Assembly: GCA_900696575.1 (NCBI GenBank)
Contig: CAADHD010000027.1
Span: 124,001-188,000 of the forward strand
From: an uncultured Bacteroidota bacterium
GTDB lineage: Bacteria > Bacteroidota > Bacteroidia > AKYH767-A > OLB10
Reading direction: 5' to 3'
DNA: 64,000 nucleotides
Shown here: piece after piece, positions 8,583-17,849 of the stretch
How positions within the stretch are numbered: position 1 is the stretch's first letter
How the letters are laid out: each line of letters starts with the position of its first letter
Position numbers and translations under genes: made by a program
The notes under the pieces: model-generated
What the model was told of the DNA's origin: nothing
Seen by the model: only the letters and a program-made list of their open reading frames with translations
Database searches by the model: none

Positions 8583-9617
8583 TTATTTCGAACAATAAAC
8601 CCTGAGATGGAAAATGGTTCCTGCAAAAAGGAAAAAGGCGCCTGCCTGATGAATGACCCCCAGCCATACAGGCACGGAATACAACAAGGTAAACATGCCC
8701 AGTAAAAACTGAGCAGTTACCATAAAAGCTAAAAAACTCAGCGAATATTTCTGCTGGAACGTCAGACCCGATGATTTTCGGAGCGACCCAATCCACTTTC
8801 CGATAATCCATAACGCAATGATCCAGGCTAAGCAACGGTGAATAAACTGAACAACGGAAATATCATTAATCAAAGCACTCCATCCGTTGCGTTCAAGAGC
8901 AAATGAAACCGAAGTGGCAATCCATTCATCGCCCATTTTCGGAAAAGTGTTGTAAATATGACCGGCTTTGGTTCCGGCTACAAAAGCTCCGTAAATAATC
9001 TGAACGAAAACCAGAATCAGTAAAACCAATGCGGAACGGTAACCATCACTTTTTGTCTTTGATAAATTTTTTGTTTCGCTCTCATTTAAACCCTGTAGCA
9101 GCCAGTAGGTAAAACCGAAGGTAATGAAGGCCATACCCAGATGAATGGCAAGGCGGATATGGCTAACGCGAACGTTTTCAGTAAGTCCGCTTTTTACCAT
9201 AAACCAACCTAAGAAACCCTGCAGTGCGCCAAGCCCGAACAGAAATAGCAATTTCGGCATCAGGCTGCGGCTTATCATCCCCTTCATCCAAAAAATGACA
9301 AATGGAATGATGAATACTAAACCGATGATGCGGCCAATAAGCCTGTGTATGTATTCCCACCAGTAAATGCCTTTAAAATCTTCAAGTGTGAAATGATAAT
9401 TCTGCTCTTTGTATTGAGGAATCTGCCGGTAGTTTTCAAATTCTTCCTGCCATTCTTTTTCATTAAGAGGAGGAATGGTTCCGCGTATCAGTTTCCATTC
9501 GGTAATAGATAGGCCGCTTCCCGAAAGGCGTGTAATGCCTCCTACAATAACCATCACAAAAATGAGCAGGCAGCCAAAAAAGAGCCAGAGCGCCAATGGA
9601 TTTTTTAACTTGATCAT
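8583..9617 (-). CDS. ctaA: Heme A synthase (COX15/CtaA family)
   Basis: GGITRLSGSGLSITEWKLIRGTIPPLNEKEWQEEFENYRQIPQY...WWEYIHRLIGRIIGL. Start set at MIKLKNP because the ORF extension upstream lies in a terminator hairpin. Confidence 0.9.
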   Translation of the reverse strand: MIKLKNPLALWLFFGCLLIFVMVIVGGITRLSGSGLSITEWKLIRGTIPPLNEKEWQEEFENYRQIPQYKEQNYHFTLEDFKGIYWWEYIHRLIGRIIGLVFIIPFVIFWMKGMISRSLMPKLLFLFGLGALQGFLGWFMVKSGLTENVRVSHIRLAIHLGMAFITFGFTYWLLQGLNESETKNLSKTKSDGYRSALVLLILVFVQIIYGAFVAGTKAGHIYNTFPKMGDEWIATSVSFALERNGWSALINDISVVQFIHRCLAWIIALWIIGKWIGSLRKSSGLTFQQKYSLSFLAFMVTAQFLLGMFTLLYSVPVWLGVIHQAGAFFLFAGTIFHLRVYCSK

Positions 9618-9651
9618 CAAAAAAAATGTCCGCCAAATTAAGGCGGACATT
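9618..9651 (-). terminator. Intrinsic terminator downstream of the minus-strand T9SS protein gene
   Basis: Minus strand: AATGTCCGCC-ttaattt-GGCGGACATT followed by TTTTTT. Confidence 0.85.
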
Positions 9652-9675
9652 CTTAATCAAAAGGCTGAAAACAGA

Positions 9676-10440
9676 TTATCTTCTGATGATGAATCTGTGG
9701 CTTATTTCGCGATCTGCTGTCTTAATACGGATAAAATAAATTCCATCTGCCAGTTCAGTTAAGTTTAATGTGTATTTTCGGTTAGCGGCTTCTGCATTTC
9801 CTTCCAGAACGGTTTTGCCTATTATATTGTTAATCGAATAGGTTATAGAAGAAACATCACTATTGAACTTTAAGTTGAGTATGCCTTGTGAAGGAGTAGG
9901 ATAAAGGCTAACTGATTCCTCCCTGTTATTTTCATGGAGGCCTACAGGGCCGAAGATAGTGAGGTCATCAAAGGCGACATTTAACCCGAGGGTTGGCTTT
10001 GAATAATAAAACTTAAGCTGAATGGTATTGGGAGAAAGCGGAAAATTCAGCGTTTGTTGAGTGGTTGAAAAACCGGAAATGGCAGTTACCTGATTCCAGC
10101 TGCTTCCATCGGGGGTTTCATAAACGTAAAAAGTGTTTTGATTATTTACTGTTCCGTTTCCTTTAAAAAAGAAACGAACGGAACCGGCATTGGCAAAAAA
10201 GGGAGTGATGATGGTTGCCGAGTCCCATCCGAATTTGTAAGAATTGCAAGACAAGCCGCAACTGGTGGCTCCGGTATAAAATGAATTGGTGCCGGTGCTG
10301 TCATTCCAGGTAATGATAAAACCGGCAGGTATGGAACCGATGGTACCGTTGTAAGTGTCAAAATTTTCAGATAGAATTACCGGCTGAGCAACAGCATTAA
10401 TACCGGTAAGCAGTAAGGCGATGTATAAATGTTTTTTCAT
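9676..10440 (-). CDS. Secreted protein with T9SS type A sorting domain
   Basis: MKKHLYIALLLTGINAVAQPVILSENFDTYNG...SLYPTPSQGILNLKFNSDVSSITYSINNIIGKTVLEGNAEA...LADGIYFIRIKTADREISHRFIIRR. Confidence 0.85.
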   Translation of the reverse strand: MKKHLYIALLLTGINAVAQPVILSENFDTYNGTIGSIPAGFIITWNDSTGTNSFYTGATSCGLSCNSYKFGWDSATIITPFFANAGSVRFFFKGNGTVNNQNTFYVYETPDGSSWNQVTAISGFSTTQQTLNFPLSPNTIQLKFYYSKPTLGLNVAFDDLTIFGPVGLHENNREESVSLYPTPSQGILNLKFNSDVSSITYSINNIIGKTVLEGNAEAANRKYTLNLTELADGIYFIRIKTADREISHRFIIRR

Positions 10441-10497
10441 GCTATTATTTTGCGATTCAAAGTTATTCAAAATACAGTCAGGCAGTTTAAAAAATCA

Positions 10498-11061
10498 TCA
10501 TTTCTTATTAAAATCATTCATGGCATGGGTAATTCCTGCCGATATGAAGCAATGAATAGCTTCGGTACAGATTTTTATTCTTTCAGGCAGCGTTTGCTTT
10601 TCCGATTCGTTAAAAGGGCTGAGTACATAATCGGCCTGCCTCCCTTTCTGATAATCATTGCCAATGCCGAAACGCAGCCTGGGAAAGGCTGATGTTTGAA
10701 TGGTTTCAATAATGTCGTGCAATCCGTTATGTCCTCCATCGCTGCCTTTGCTTCTGATTCGGATTTTACCGAAAGGCAAAGCAATATCATCCGTAACCAC
10801 CATCATGTTTTCAGGAAGTATGTTTTCAACTTGCAGATAATAATTAACGGCTTTGCCGCTTAGGTTCATGTAAGTGGTGGGTTTGATAACGTGAACCTGC
10901 TTGCCGCGGAATTTAAAAGAAGCATAGAAAGCATACCGGGAAGAAATGAAAGATGCCCCGGCATGTTGAACCAGAGCATCGGCTATCATAAAACCTATAT
11001 TATGACGGGTAAGGGCGTATTCACTACCCGGGTTACCCAGGCCGGCAATGAGGAATTTCAT
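10498..11061 (-). CDS. pth: Aminoacyl-tRNA hydrolase
   Basis: MKFLIAGLGNPGSEYALTRHNIGFMIAD...KPTTYMNLSGKAV...DDIALPFGKIRIRSKGSDGGHNGLHDI. Confidence 0.96.
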   Translation of the reverse strand: MKFLIAGLGNPGSEYALTRHNIGFMIADALVQHAGASFISSRYAFYASFKFRGKQVHVIKPTTYMNLSGKAVNYYLQVENILPENMMVVTDDIALPFGKIRIRSKGSDGGHNGLHDIIETIQTSAFPRLRFGIGNDYQKGRQADYVLSPFNESEKQTLPERIKICTEAIHCFISAGITHAMNDFNKK

Positions 11062-11072
11062 TGCTCAGCCGG

Positions 11073-11717
11073 TTACTTCTTTTCCGGAGCTTTTTTCTCA
11101 GCGGCAGGAGCAGCAGCAGCCGGTGCGGCAGCAGCGGGAGCCGCGGCAGCAGCAGCCGGTGTTTCTTCAACCACCTGACGGGTTACACGAACACCAACCA
11201 CAATGTTGTTAGGAGAATCAAGAAAAGTAACTCCTTCTTTTTTCAGATCACCAACTCTTACTGAGTCGCCTATCTTTAACGGAGTGATGTCTATTTCAAT
11301 GTTATCAGGCAGATGAGCCGGCAAAGCGCTGATCTGCACCTTTCTCATTTTCTGAATAAGGCGGCCACCTGCTTTTACCCCTTCGGCAGCACCGGTTACT
11401 TTAACCGGAATCTGAATGGTAACATTTTTATCAGGTTTGATTTCGAGAAAATCAATATGAATAATGTTATCATGAATAGGGTGAAACTGTGCATCCTGCA
11501 TAATGGCTGTATATGTTTTGCCGTCAATATCAAGATGTACGGTATGTACATGCGGGGTGTAAACTAAGTTTCTGAATTGAAGCGCTTCTGCCGAGAAGTG
11601 AACATTCTGTTCGCCACCGTAAAGCACACAAATAACTTTTCCGGCTTTGCGGAGATTTTTTACTTCCTGTTTTGAGATTTCCTTGCGAAGAGTCCCTGTA
11701 ATGTTGATGGATTTCAT
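11073..11717 (-). CDS. rplY: 50S ribosomal protein L25 / general stress protein Ctc
   Basis: 214 aa; VICVLYGGEQNVHFSAEALQFRNLVYTP...; Ala/Pro-rich low-complexity C-tail. Confidence 0.92.
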   Translation of the reverse strand: MKSINITGTLRKEISKQEVKNLRKAGKVICVLYGGEQNVHFSAEALQFRNLVYTPHVHTVHLDIDGKTYTAIMQDAQFHPIHDNIIHIDFLEIKPDKNVTIQIPVKVTGAAEGVKAGGRLIQKMRKVQISALPAHLPDNIEIDITPLKIGDSVRVGDLKKEGVTFLDSPNNIVVGVRVTRQVVEETPAAAAAAPAAAAPAAAAPAAEKKAPEKK

Positions 11718-11740
11718 TGTGATAGTGGATTAAATATGAC

Positions 11741-12688
11741 TTAAACTTTTAAAAATAATGTGCTGATAGATTCGTAAGTGTAAACACGCCTGATGGCTTT
11801 GGCAAAAAGCGAGGCAGTAGGCAATACTTTTATTTTAGGGGATTCCTGTTTGAGCGGGATAGTATCGCAAACTACGATTTCTTCAACCGGTGCTATGTCA
11901 ATTCTTTCGTAAGCCGGGCTTGAAAGTACAGGATGGGTGCAGAATGCACGAACAGACTTCGCGCCATTTTTTCTGAGTAATTCGGCAGCTTTGGTAATGG
12001 TTCCGGCTGTGTCAATAATGTCATCTACCAGTATAACATCGCGACCTTCTACATCTCCAATGATTTGCATGCTTTCAATTTCGTTGGCGCGTTTGCGGTG
12101 CTTGTCAATAATGGCCATTTCCGCATTAAAAAATTTGGCATACTCACGGGCACGGTGAACACCGCCCATATCAGGGGCTGCTATAAGGATATTGGAAAGA
12201 TTTAACTGGCGGATGTAAGGAACGAAAATAGAGGTGGCATCCAGATGGTCAACCGGCACATCAAAAAATCCCTGAATCTGCGGGGCATGCAAGTCCATAG
12301 TCATAATGCGTGTAACACCGGCAGCCGTAAGCAGATTGGCTACTAATTTGGAAGCTATGGCTACTCTGGGTTTGTCTTTCCTGTCGGAACGGGCAAACCC
12401 GAAATAAGGAATTACGGCAGTGATATAATGAGCCGAAGCACGTTTGGCTGCATCAATCAGTAGCAGCAATTCAAAAAGATTATCGGTAGGTGCAAAAGTT
12501 GACTGGATAATAAACACATCGCAACCTCTTACGCTTTCGTCAAAATGAGGCGAAAATTCTCCGTCATTAAACCGGGTAACCTTAGCAGCCCCCAGAGGTA
12601 CTCCGTAAGCAACAGCAATCTGTTCAGCCAGGTATTTCGACCCGCTGCCTGAAAAGAGTTTTACATGCCTGGGATTCTCGGTTTTCAT
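11741..12688 (-). CDS. prs: Ribose-phosphate pyrophosphokinase
   Basis: VKLFSGSGSKYLAEQIAVAYGVPLGAAKVTRFNDGE...DVILVDDIIDTAGTITKAAELL; start at MKTENPRHVK. Confidence 0.96.
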   Translation of the reverse strand: MKTENPRHVKLFSGSGSKYLAEQIAVAYGVPLGAAKVTRFNDGEFSPHFDESVRGCDVFIIQSTFAPTDNLFELLLLIDAAKRASAHYITAVIPYFGFARSDRKDKPRVAIASKLVANLLTAAGVTRIMTMDLHAPQIQGFFDVPVDHLDATSIFVPYIRQLNLSNILIAAPDMGGVHRAREYAKFFNAEMAIIDKHRKRANEIESMQIIGDVEGRDVILVDDIIDTAGTITKAAELLRKNGAKSVRAFCTHPVLSSPAYERIDIAPVEEIVVCDTIPLKQESPKIKVLPTASLFAKAIRRVYTYESISTLFLKV

Positions 12689-12917
12689 CACCTGTCTTTT
12701 AAGGGGTCGCAAATTAAAGCAATAGCAACAGCATGGCAAAATGAAATTGAAGTTCTTCTATCTATAGCATAATTTGGTTTCAGAAGCTTAGAATCAATAC
12801 CTTAAATGATGATTTAGAGTTGGAAAAATCTGGTTCTGAAAAGAATTTGATCATGCCATATTCAAAATGCTCTATTTTCGGCCACGATTTAACTGCAAAC
12901 ACACCCACACCCCAGTT

Positions 12918-13001
12918 GCCCGGGTGGCGGAATTGGTAGACGCGCTGGTCTCAAACACCAGTGATAGCAATATCGTATCGGTTCGACCCCGATCCCGGGT
13001 A
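12918..13001 (+). tRNA. tRNA-Leu (CAA)
   Basis: GCCCGGGTGGCGGAATTGGTAGACGCGCTGGTCTCAAACACCAG...CGGTTCGACCCCGATCCCGGGTA; anticodon stem CTGGT/ACCAG with loop CTCAAAC; variable arm present; CCA not encoded. Confidence 0.92.
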
Positions 13002-13038
13002 CTCCGCTCATGTCCTGATATATTTTCAGGAGTTTTAT

Positions 13039-13455
13039 ATGTCAGAAAAAAAGTTGCGCCCTGTTCGTGTTGTCATTGCCAAAGTAGGCCTTGACGGCCA
13101 TGACCGCGGAGCTAAAGTAATTGCTGCTTTTCTGCGCGATGCCGGTATGGAAGTGATTTATACAGGGCTGCGCCAGACACCGGAAATGGTAGTGAATACT
13201 GCCCTGCAGGAAGATGCTGATGTGATCGGTGTTAGTATTCTATCGGGTGCGCACATGACGGTTTTCCCGAGAATCGTACAACTGATGAAAGAGAAAGGTT
13301 TGAATGATGTGTTGCTTACCGGAGGCGGCATCATCCCTGACCACGACATGAAGAAACTGAATGAAATGGGAGTAGGAAAATTATTTGCCCCCGGCACCGA
13401 CACCTCCGAAATCATCAATTACATAACAGATTACGTCAACCAAAATCGAAGATAA
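13039..13455 (+). CDS. Stand-alone cobalamin B12-binding domain protein (methylmalonyl-CoA mutase C-terminal-like)
   Basis: [41 protein letters not shown] (DxHxxG motif); start at MSEKKLRPV because the longer ORF overlaps the tRNA. Confidence 0.92.
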   Translation: MSEKKLRPVRVVIAKVGLDGHDRGAKVIAAFLRDAGMEVIYTGLRQTPEMVVNTALQEDADVIGVSILSGAHMTVFPRIVQLMKEKGLNDVLLTGGGIIPDHDMKKLNEMGVGKLFAPGTDTSEIINYITDYVNQNRR

Positions 13456-13464
13456 TTTCAACCA

Positions 13465-14244
13465 ATGGTATACAAGAATATCCTTACTCAAATTGCAAAT
13501 TCGGTTTGTACTGTCACTGTAAACCGGCCGGATAAACTCAATGCACTGAACAAAGAAACCATTGCAGAGATTGGGCAAGCTGTAAAAGCAGCAGAGGCAG
13601 AAAGTTCGGTTCGGGTAATTATCATTACCGGATCCGGAACCAAATCATTTGTTGCAGGAGCTGATATTTCTGAGTTTGCATCCTATACAGATCAGCAGGG
13701 AAAGGAACTGGCGCGCCATGGCCAACAGGTTTTTAATTCAATTGAAAAATGTACAAAACCTGTAATTGCTGCAGTCAATGGATTTGCCTTGGGAGGAGGG
13801 TGTGAATTAGCCATGGCTTGTCACATTCGTTATGCATCAGATAATGCAAAGTTTGGCCAGCCTGAAGTGAAATTAGGGCTTACCCCCGGCTATGCCGGTA
13901 CGCAGCGCCTTCCGAGATTAATCGGAATGGGGAGGGCTATTGAATTGCTGATTACGGGTGACATGATTGATGCGCAGGAAGCCTTCCGAATCGGCCTTGT
14001 TAATAAGGTTACCACTCAGGAAGAGTTAATGAATGCCTGCCTGCAGTTAGCCGGAAAAATTATTCAGCAGGCGCCAGTAGCAATTGCAGAGGTACTGAAA
14101 TGCGTTGGCGATTATCAGAGTAAAACAACCGATGGTTTTGAAACAGAAATTCAGTCCTTCGGGTATTGCATTACCACAGAAGATTTTAAGGAAGGAACAG
14201 CAGCATTTCTTGAAAAGAGAAAACCGGTTTTCAAAGGGAAATAA
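13465..14244 (+). CDS. Enoyl-CoA hydratase/isomerase
   Basis: NRPDKLNALNKETI...FVAGADISEFA...AVNGFALGGGCELAMACHIRYASDNAKFGQPEVKLGLTPGYAGTQRLPRLIG. Confidence 0.95.
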   Translation: MVYKNILTQIANSVCTVTVNRPDKLNALNKETIAEIGQAVKAAEAESSVRVIIITGSGTKSFVAGADISEFASYTDQQGKELARHGQQVFNSIEKCTKPVIAAVNGFALGGGCELAMACHIRYASDNAKFGQPEVKLGLTPGYAGTQRLPRLIGMGRAIELLITGDMIDAQEAFRIGLVNKVTTQEELMNACLQLAGKIIQQAPVAIAEVLKCVGDYQSKTTDGFETEIQSFGYCITTEDFKEGTAAFLEKRKPVFKGK

Positions 14245-14247
14245 ACA

Positions 14248-14517
14248 ATGGTCTGCTTCCGCATTTTTGTTTACGGAAAAGTGCAGGGAGTTTTCTTCCG
14301 CAAATACACACATGACAAAGCCCGTGAACTGGGGGTAAAGGGCAATGTGAGAAACTGTGCCGATGGCTCTGTCATGATTGAAGCGTGTGGACCGGAAACC
14401 GTGATGAATCAGTTTGTTTCGTGGTGTAAACAAGGTCCGCCCCAAGCCAGCGTTACCAAAGTGGAAACTCATGCCATGCCCGTGAAAAACTTCTCTTCTT
14501 TCAACATCGTTTACTGA
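14248..14517 (+). CDS. Acylphosphatase
   Basis: 89 aa; FVYGKVQGVFFRKYTHDKARELGVKGNVRNCADGSVMIEACGP. Confidence 0.9.
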   Translation: MVCFRIFVYGKVQGVFFRKYTHDKARELGVKGNVRNCADGSVMIEACGPETVMNQFVSWCKQGPPQASVTKVETHAMPVKNFSSFNIVY

Positions 14518-14566
14518 TTACAAACCGGAGAAACTTAGTAGCATTGTCAACCGGTTTTATCAAATT

Positions 14567-16051
14567 GTGAGTTCAATTAAACAATTAGCAGGACAAACGG
14601 CTGTTTACGGCCTGAGCAGCATTATAGGCAGGCTGCTTAATTACCTGCTTGTTCCATTTTACACACGCATTTTTACTGCCGGTGAATATGGTGTGGTTTC
14701 AGAGCTTTTTGCATGGGTAAGTTTTCTGGCTGTGCTATACACGTATGGAATGGAAACATCGTTTTTCCACTTTGCCAATAAAACCAGCGAACCTAAAAAA
14801 GTTTACAACACAGGGCTTACCTCATTGCTCATTTCTTCCGTTGTGCTTTCAGGAATCGCAATTGTGTTTTCAGGTTCAATTGCCGAGGCTTTGCAATACA
14901 GCAGGCATCCTGAATATATCACCTGGTTTGCACTTATCATCTTTTTTGATACCCTTACTACGCTTCCGTTTGCCAGGCTGAGGCGCGAAAACAAAGCACT
15001 GCGGTTTGCCGCCATCAGGCTGGTAAACATTTTCATCAATATCTTCTTCAATGTTTTTTTTCTGGTGCTTTGTCCTCTGTGGATAAAAGATAAAGGAGTT
15101 TTTCACAGCCTTGCCGAAACTGTTTATTCGCCATCTACAGGGGTAGGGTATGTTTTTATTTCAAACCTGCTGGCCAGCGCAATTACACTGCTCATGCTCG
15201 CTCCGCAGTTTAAAGGTTTTCGTTTACAGGCAGATAAAAAACTGTTGTTGGAGATGCTGCAATACGGTTTTCCGTTGCTCATTGCCGGCATGGCGGGTAT
15301 GGTGAATGAAACGATGGACAGGGCTGTGTATAAATTTCTGGCGCCTGATGCTTCGAAAGCCATGCATGAGTTGGGCATTTATGCAGCCTGCTACAAACTT
15401 TCTATCATTATGACGTTGTTTATTCAGACCTTTCGCTATGCAGCCGAGCCTTTTTTCTTCAGCCATTACGGTAAGAACGGAAGCAAAGAAGTGTATGCCC
15501 GAGTAATGAACTATTTCATCATAGCCTGCTCATTCATTTTTGTGGTGGTGATGTTGTTTATGGATATTTTCAAATTGTTTATCGGAGAAAATTTTCGTTC
15601 CGGATTATCCGTAGTTCCCATCCTGCTGATGGCCAACCTGTGTCTCGGAGTATTTTACAATTTATCGGTATGGTATAAACTTACCGGACAAACACGCTAT
15701 GGTGCTTTCTTTTCTGTAGCCGGAGCGCTGATAACCATTGCACTTTTGTTTTTACTGGTACCAAAGATGGGATATAAAGGAGCAGCCTGGGCTACGTTGA
15801 TTTGTTATGCAGCCATGATGCTGATGTCTTATTTCACCGGCCGGAAAAACTTCCCGATTCCTTATGAGGTGGGGAAAATGTTTTTCTATCCTGTTATGGC
15901 TTTACTTATTTATTTTTCGATGGAAGGAGCCATGCTTCTGTTGAAACCTGAAGGAGGCATCAAATACTTGATGGCCGGTCTGCTTACCGGTATGTTTTTG
16001 CTGATGGTGCTCATGATGGAAAAGGAGAATAAGCAACATTTGCAGAAATGA
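14567..16051 (+). CDS. Polysaccharide biosynthesis protein / Wzx-type flippase (GTG start)
   Basis: 494 aa multi-TM; SSIKQLAGQTAVYGLSSIIGRLLNYLLVPFYTRIFTAGEYG. Confidence 0.88.
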   Translation: MSSIKQLAGQTAVYGLSSIIGRLLNYLLVPFYTRIFTAGEYGVVSELFAWVSFLAVLYTYGMETSFFHFANKTSEPKKVYNTGLTSLLISSVVLSGIAIVFSGSIAEALQYSRHPEYITWFALIIFFDTLTTLPFARLRRENKALRFAAIRLVNIFINIFFNVFFLVLCPLWIKDKGVFHSLAETVYSPSTGVGYVFISNLLASAITLLMLAPQFKGFRLQADKKLLLEMLQYGFPLLIAGMAGMVNETMDRAVYKFLAPDASKAMHELGIYAACYKLSIIMTLFIQTFRYAAEPFFFSHYGKNGSKEVYARVMNYFIIACSFIFVVVMLFMDIFKLFIGENFRSGLSVVPILLMANLCLGVFYNLSVWYKLTGQTRYGAFFSVAGALITIALLFLLVPKMGYKGAAWATLICYAAMMLMSYFTGRKNFPIPYEVGKMFFYPVMALLIYFSMEGAMLLLKPEGGIKYLMAGLLTGMFLLMVLMMEKENKQHLQK

Positions 16052-16059
16052 GAACAGTC

Positions 16060-17250
16060 TCATTTTTTTTTAGAATTTTTTCTGCGGTTGAGTTCAGCCA
16101 CTATCAAAGAAAGCTCGCGTCCCATCTGTCCAGCAATGGAAGTATTTTCCTGTACTCTTCTGGTAAGGTATGGTAATACGGAAGCCACAGGACCATAAGG
16201 CACATACTTGCAAACTTTATAGCCTGCATGGGCAAGATTAAAGCTGATGTGGTCACTCATGCCGAGCAGTTGTGAAAACCAGATGCGCTCATCATTACGG
16301 TCAATGTTTTTTTCTGACATAAGCTGAGCCAGCAGCAGGGAACTTTTTTCGTTATGTGTTCCGGCACAGATGCGGATGCGGTCAATATGTTTGATGCAAA
16401 AGCGCAATGCATCATTAAAATCGCGGTCGCATGATTCTTTATCAGGCTGAATAGGCGAGGGGTAATTCATCTTCTCGGCACGCTCTCTTTCTTTTTCCAT
16501 GTAAGCGCCACGAACTAATTTCAGTCCGAGAAAATAATTCATCTCTTGCGCTTTTTGCAATGCGGTTTTAATGAATGCAAGCCTGTCGTGTCTGTAAAGT
16601 TGAACGGTATTGTAAACAATGGCTTTTTCGCGGTTGAAATGCTGCATCATGTTTTCGGCAAGGGAATCAACGGCATTTTGTATCCAGCTTTCTTCGGCAT
16701 CAATAAAAACCCGTACATCATAATGGGCAGCCATTGAGCAAATTTTTTTAAACCGCTCATAAACCTGCTGATATTGTTTTAATTCATCGCTGCTGAGATG
16801 GGCATTCAGGCTAACTTTTTCAAGCAGACTGATGGAGGCAATTCCTGTCGGTTTGAAAACGCAGAATGGAATGGCAGAATTTCCTTTCGCTCTTTTAATG
16901 GTAGCGAGTATTTCTTCGCAGGTTTTATTAAAACTTTCTTCATCACCTTTCCCTTCAACCGAATAATCGAGAATGCTGCCTACATTGAACTTGTGAAGTC
17001 TGGCAATTGTTTGTTCACAGTCTTCAATAAATTCTCCACCGCAAAAGTGTTTGAACAGGGTAGCACGTATAATTCTTTTTACCGGCAGCTTAAACCGTGT
17101 AACGGCCATGGATACAAAAGGTGCCATGGCCACCACCCATCGTTTGCCAAGAAACCAGAATAACCAATAATCATTTCTGAGATCCTTATCGGATTTGGAA
17201 GCAAAAGCAATTTCAAGATTATCAAATGATAAATCTGCAGGCGAAGGCAT
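16060..17250 (-). CDS. Proline dehydrogenase
   Basis: LDYSVEGKGDEESF...RVFIDAEESWIQ...LGLKLVRGAYMEKERERAEKMNYPSPIQPDKESCDRDFNDAL...VASVLPYLTRRVQENTSI. Confidence 0.9.
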   Translation of the reverse strand: MPSPADLSFDNLEIAFASKSDKDLRNDYWLFWFLGKRWVVAMAPFVSMAVTRFKLPVKRIIRATLFKHFCGGEFIEDCEQTIARLHKFNVGSILDYSVEGKGDEESFNKTCEEILATIKRAKGNSAIPFCVFKPTGIASISLLEKVSLNAHLSSDELKQYQQVYERFKKICSMAAHYDVRVFIDAEESWIQNAVDSLAENMMQHFNREKAIVYNTVQLYRHDRLAFIKTALQKAQEMNYFLGLKLVRGAYMEKERERAEKMNYPSPIQPDKESCDRDFNDALRFCIKHIDRIRICAGTHNEKSSLLLAQLMSEKNIDRNDERIWFSQLLGMSDHISFNLAHAGYKVCKYVPYGPVASVLPYLTRRVQENTSIAGQMGRELSLIVAELNRRKNSKKK

Positions 17251-17408
17251 AAGGTTTTATCCGGTCAGGCGGTGCAAACTTAAGGGGTTTGCCGATTACC
17301 ATACTAAACAATGATACTTATCAGACTGCAAATCGTATGCAGAAGGAAAGCAGATAGGAAATGAACTTAATTACTGAGCATCTGCATCCGTTTGCCACAA
17401 CAGCGCCA

Positions 17409-17430
17409 TATGAGCTCAGCGAGTTATCTC
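17409..17430 (-). pseudogene. Decayed fragment of tRNA-fMet (anticodon/D-arm portion)
   Basis: tatgagctcagcgagttatctc vs tatgagcccaacgagctacctc in the intact tRNA: 18/22 identical, all differences transitions. Confidence 0.5.
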
Positions 17431-17441
17431 AATAAAATTAG

Positions 17442-17513
<72 letters not shown>

Positions 17514-17618
17514 ATATGCGGACGCAAACCTAAGCGAAATTTTTTAGATGGCGATGTTAATACTAAAGTAAAAGAGAAAAGTGGATGGACTTGATCTTGT
17601 GTCAGCCTATTTGGCGGA

Positions 17619-17671
17619 TATGAATCTAACAAGCTATCTGCCTGAGGCGGACTCTACCCCGCAATATGCGG
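17619..17671 (-). pseudogene. Second decayed tRNA-fMet copy with internal insertion
   Basis: tatgaatctaacaagctatctg...ctctaccccgcaatatgcgg aligns to the intact tRNA 5' half; last 20 nt match 17502-17521 at 19/20. Confidence 0.6.
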
Positions 17672-17849
17672 GTACAATGGTTAGTCATCTTTTTCAATTA
17701 TAAAGGAAAGAAATTATTCTTTGACAAAGAATCCGAAGTTTAGGCAACTTGCAGGCAGTTTCAATGATTTTCTTTGAAATCATGAGTCATGTTTTTTTCT
17801 ATTTTTACCGACCCTATTTGAAAACCATTTCTTCCACCATCTTATTATC

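Noticed and set aside
12867-13094. 75-aa ORF across tRNA-Leu
   Set aside because: Overlaps the tRNA and the start of the B12-binding gene; no independent support.
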